From Akkermansiaceae bacterium (lineage in GTDB: Bacteria > Verrucomicrobiota > Verrucomicrobiia > Verrucomicrobiales > Akkermansiaceae): a stretch of 64,000 nucleotides of DNA. Position numbers and translations under genes: made by a program. The notes under the pieces are model-generated. The model was given only the letters and a program-made list of their open reading frames with translations, did not search any database and was not told the origin of the DNA. The stretch spans positions 1 to 64,000 of the forward strand of contig JAFLSS010000002.1 of assembly GCA_022510805.1 (NCBI GenBank), given 5' to 3'. Below are positions 62,142 to 64,000 of this stretch, piece by piece; positions within the stretch are counted from its first letter, which is position 1; each line of letters begins with the position of its first letter.

Positions 62142-62169
62142 TTGACGTAGCCGAAAAATCCGCTAAAAT
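62142..62169 (+). promoter_or_regulatory. Promoter of rpmB
   Basis: TTGACG (62142-62147), 16-nt spacer, TAAAAT (62164-62169); leader of about 33 nt with no Shine-Dalgarno before the ATG at 62210. Confidence 0.7.
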
Positions 62170-62209
62170 ATCGCACCGCGAACTTCTTTTTTAACTGTAT
62201 CGTAATCTT

Positions 62210-62488
62210 ATGTCCAGAATCTGCAATATCACACTCGCCATGCCCCACAAGGGCCGCCGCATTCACCGCTCCGGTCTTGCTAAGAAAAAGGGTGGTATCG
62301 GCCGCCACGTGACCAAGACAGTGAACCGCACCGTGTATCCCAACCTGCAGGAGAAGCGCATTTGGGTGCCCGAGCTCAACGGCGGTCGCGGCGGTTACAT
62401 CCGCATGAAGCTTTCCTGCAAAGCGCTGCGCACCATCTCCAAGAATGGCGCCCTCAACACGCTGAAAAAGGCGGGTATCTTGTACTGA
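62210..62488 (+). CDS. rpmB: 50S ribosomal protein L28
   Basis: A 92-residue ribosomal protein of the large subunit. MSRICNITLAMPHKGRRIHR is a recognisable L28 start, although the usual N-terminal CxVTGK...GN segment is altered. NRTVYPNLQEKRIWVPELNG and LRTISKNGALNTLKKAG match the family. Standing alone with its own promoter and terminator, it is a useful anchor for start-site and leader analysis: a highly expressed gene here has no Shine-Dalgarno. Confidence 0.93.
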   Translation: MSRICNITLAMPHKGRRIHRSGLAKKKGGIGRHVTKTVNRTVYPNLQEKRIWVPELNGGRGGYIRMKLSCKALRTISKNGALNTLKKAGILY

Positions 62489-62497
62489 TATCCGCCA

Positions 62498-62526
62498 CCT
62501 CCCCTACTTGGGAGGGCTTTTTTTGA
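62498..62526 (+). terminator. Intrinsic terminator of rpmB
   Basis: Stem CCTCCC (62498-62503) and GGGAGG (62510-62515), 6-nt loop CTACTT, then GC and eight T. Confidence 0.88.
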
Positions 62527-62629
62527 ACGCGTTGTTGTTTTCGGGTGTCTATACCCGCAGCTCATCAACCGGAAAGCCGGGGGAGTCTCTCGCTTTCGGC
62601 CGGTTTTCCTCAACAGTTCCTTTATTTTC

Positions 62630-62860
62630 ATGAAGTCGTCTCAGCCTACCAAAATTGCTCTTCGGATCAATGATGATAACCAGAACCACCACCTCTGGAA
62701 CAATAGGGGCGTGTGGTGGTGTCACGTCACGGTGCACAAACCGGACGCCACGGCTGAGCGCCTGCGCTTCTCCCTGCGCACGCGTGATATACGCAAGGCC
62801 CGCACCCTGCGTGACCGCATTTTTGCAGATATTCAGCGCCACTACAGTGTAGCGGCCTGA
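62630..62860 (+). CDS. Small protein resembling the arm-binding domain of tyrosine recombinases
   Basis: A 76-residue basic protein. The stretch NRGVWWCHVTVHKPDA, RLRFSLRTRDIRKARTLRDR and IFADI has the pattern of the N-terminal arm-type DNA-binding domain of phage-type integrases (aromatic strand, basic strand, LxTxDxxxAxxxR helix). No core-binding or catalytic domain follows; the frame ends normally with TGA at 62858-62860. It may be a free-standing DNA-binding protein or a remnant of an integrase. No Shine-Dalgarno; promoter not clear. Confidence 0.55.
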   Translation: MKSSQPTKIALRINDDNQNHHLWNNRGVWWCHVTVHKPDATAERLRFSLRTRDIRKARTLRDRIFADIQRHYSVAA

Positions 62861-62941
62861 GTGAGGAAGTGGGCGTGCCCTGCGGCACGCGGCTTCACCT
62901 TGCCTCTTTCTTTTTTTCAGGTGAGGTTTTTCTACCCATGA

Positions 62942-63844
62942 TCAGGATGCCGCCCCTGCCGCTCCGGTGGCGGGGGCGTATCCGAGGGGGAATCTTGCCA
63001 CCCCGCTCATATCACGGAGCAGCGCTGTCCTTTCAAAACCATGCTCCTGCATGAGGCAGCGCACCGCTTCACCCTGGTCGTGCCCCACTTCCAGCATCAC
63101 CAGCGCCCCGGGCGCCAGGTGAGCCGGAGCCTCCGCGATAAAGCGGCGGATGATATCCAAGCCATCAGGCCCACCGTACAGCGCAGTCGCGGGATCATGC
63201 TGCACTTCCGGCGCCACCTTTTCCCCCGCCGGCACATAGGGCAAGTTGGCCAGCATGGCATCATAGGGAGAGGGGGGGATGATTCGCGTGTCATCCTCCT
63301 GCTCCGCCGGGCGCCAGGCAGAGAAGAGATCACTGCAATACGTTTTGACGCGGGCGCCCAGCGTAGTCGCATTTTCGAGCGCGAGATCCAGCGCCGCGGA
63401 AGATACATCTGCCAGCACCACCTCAGGGCGAAGCCGCTGCAGCTCAAGCGCAAGGGAGATACCAATCACCCCCGAGCCGCAGCCCATATCCAGCACGCGC
63501 AGCCCCTCCTTCTGCGGCAGCAGGCGCTGCGCCTGCTCCACCAGCTCCTCCGTCTCAGGGCGCGGGATAAGCGCCCGGCTGTCACTGCGGAAACTGCGGC
63601 GGAAAAACTCCACATTGCCGAGCAAGTGCTGCAGGGGAGTCCCCTGCCCCCGCCGGCGCAGGAGCTCGCGCAGCGGCGCCAGCACCTCCTCGCTCAGCGG
63701 ATCCTCCGCATGCAGGTAGAGCCATGTGCGGTTGGTGCCCAGCACATGAGCCAGCAAGCTTTGCATCGAGGCGCGCGCGCCTTCGATCTGGCGCGCTTCC
63801 AAATAGGCCGTGCCGGAGCAGAGCACTTCGTGAACAGTCTTCAT
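62942..63844 (-). CDS. prmC: Peptide chain release factor N5-glutamine methyltransferase (PrmC/HemK)
   Basis: A 300-residue AdoMet-dependent enzyme that methylates the Gln of the GGQ motif in release factors. The N-terminal helical domain (1-85) ends with [15 protein letters not shown]. AdoMet motif I is [17 protein letters not shown]. The catalytic NPPY motif reads NLPY (residues 200-203), a conservative change within the substrate-binding loop. The start overlaps the prfA stop (ATGA), so both are expressed together, matching enzyme and substrate. Confidence 0.94.
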   Translation of the reverse strand: MKTVHEVLCSGTAYLEARQIEGARASMQSLLAHVLGTNRTWLYLHAEDPLSEEVLAPLRELLRRRGQGTPLQHLLGNVEFFRRSFRSDSRALIPRPETEELVEQAQRLLPQKEGLRVLDMGCGSGVIGISLALELQRLRPEVVLADVSSAALDLALENATTLGARVKTYCSDLFSAWRPAEQEDDTRIIPPSPYDAMLANLPYVPAGEKVAPEVQHDPATALYGGPDGLDIIRRFIAEAPAHLAPGALVMLEVGHDQGEAVRCLMQEHGFERTALLRDMSGVARFPLGYAPATGAAGAAS

Positions 63845-64000
63845 TTGCTTAACTCATTCATGCGTTCTTGCATTTCCTCGCGCTGCATCAGGCCAATCAG
63901 CTCACCCAGCGCGCCGGAGGCCATCAGGATATCTAAATTGTAGGCCGTGTAGGAAATGCGGTGGTCGGTGATGCGGTTTTGCGGGAAATTATACGTGCGG
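63841..64000 (-). CDS. prfA: Peptide chain release factor 1, C-terminal end (partial)
   Basis: The last 52 codons of RF1, cut by the window edge. The sequence [20 protein letters not shown] is the conserved end of domain 2/4 of RF1. The remaining helix ends [19 protein letters not shown]. It reads UAA/UAG stop codons. The stop overlaps the prmC start by 4 nt. Confidence 0.93.
   Translation of the reverse strand, partial: RTYNFPQNRITDHRISYTAYNLDILMASGALGELIGLMQREEMQERMNELSK

Noticed and set aside
62066..62308. Minus-strand frame of 80 codons overlapping the rpmB start
   Set aside because: It overlaps the rpmB promoter and start and has no family match.

Overview
This 64 kb window is GC-rich bacterial chromosome, most likely from a Verrucomicrobiota member of the Akkermansiaceae type. 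That placement is inference from gene content: a GldA/GldF/GldG plus DUF4340 transporter cluster, DUF4492-cydAB, a secreted GH29 fucosidase with F5/8C domains, an archaeal-type ProRS, and almost no Shine-Dalgarno sequences. No rRNA or taxonomic marker was searched.

Layout. 1-90: 3' part of a tRNA-Gly(CCC) with its terminator. 480-3388: DUF4492-cydA-cydB, a cytochrome bd oxidase operon. 3541-5924: two tandem secreted paralogs with an ankyrin-like motif, and a 51-codon single-gene unit. 6003-8886 (minus): CDF metal exporter and dnaA, with DnaA-box-like sites upstream. 9446-11514: hemB and a membrane-anchored EEP-family protein. 11538-15606 (minus): lipoprotein / M23 peptidase / TPR operon with 4-nt overlaps. 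15777-22138: small membrane protein, M28 peptidase, NAD(P)-binding protein with a GbsR/MarR regulator, a large internally duplicated membrane protein and a degenerate NadE paralog. 22255-26614: leuA, pth, dsbD-like. 26712-34520 (minus): a Yej-type peptide ABC transporter operon with unusually enlarged subunits. 34711-39386: small membrane protein, ilvD, POT transporter, ankyrin protein. 39534-40577: a lower-GC AbiEi antitoxin gene with a broken AbiEii toxin gene, flanked by diverged copies of the end of the ankyrin gene. 40707-42992 (minus): OsmC / membrane protein / Pro-rich secreted protein / TlyA. 43226-43253: a dif-like XerCD site. 43331-56369: one probable nine-gene operon (gldA-gldF-gldG-DUF4340-GH29-prmA-tsaB-YkgJ-TerB/FHA/ABC). 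56889-57632: AT-rich secreted protein. 57758-61967 (minus): nadE, proS and a site-2 protease. 62210-62860: rpmB and an integrase-arm-like small protein. 62942-64000 (minus): prmC and prfA.

Two signals run through the whole window. First, sigma-70-like promoters (TTGnnn, 16-17 nt, TAnnnT) lie so close to their start codons (6-10 nt from the -10 box in many genes) that the mRNAs would be leaderless, and almost no gene has a Shine-Dalgarno sequence. Second, the plus strand is G-rich at the left end and C-rich at the right end whatever the gene direction, and the dif-like site lies near the change. This suggests the replication terminus is inside the window and that dnaA is not beside the origin.
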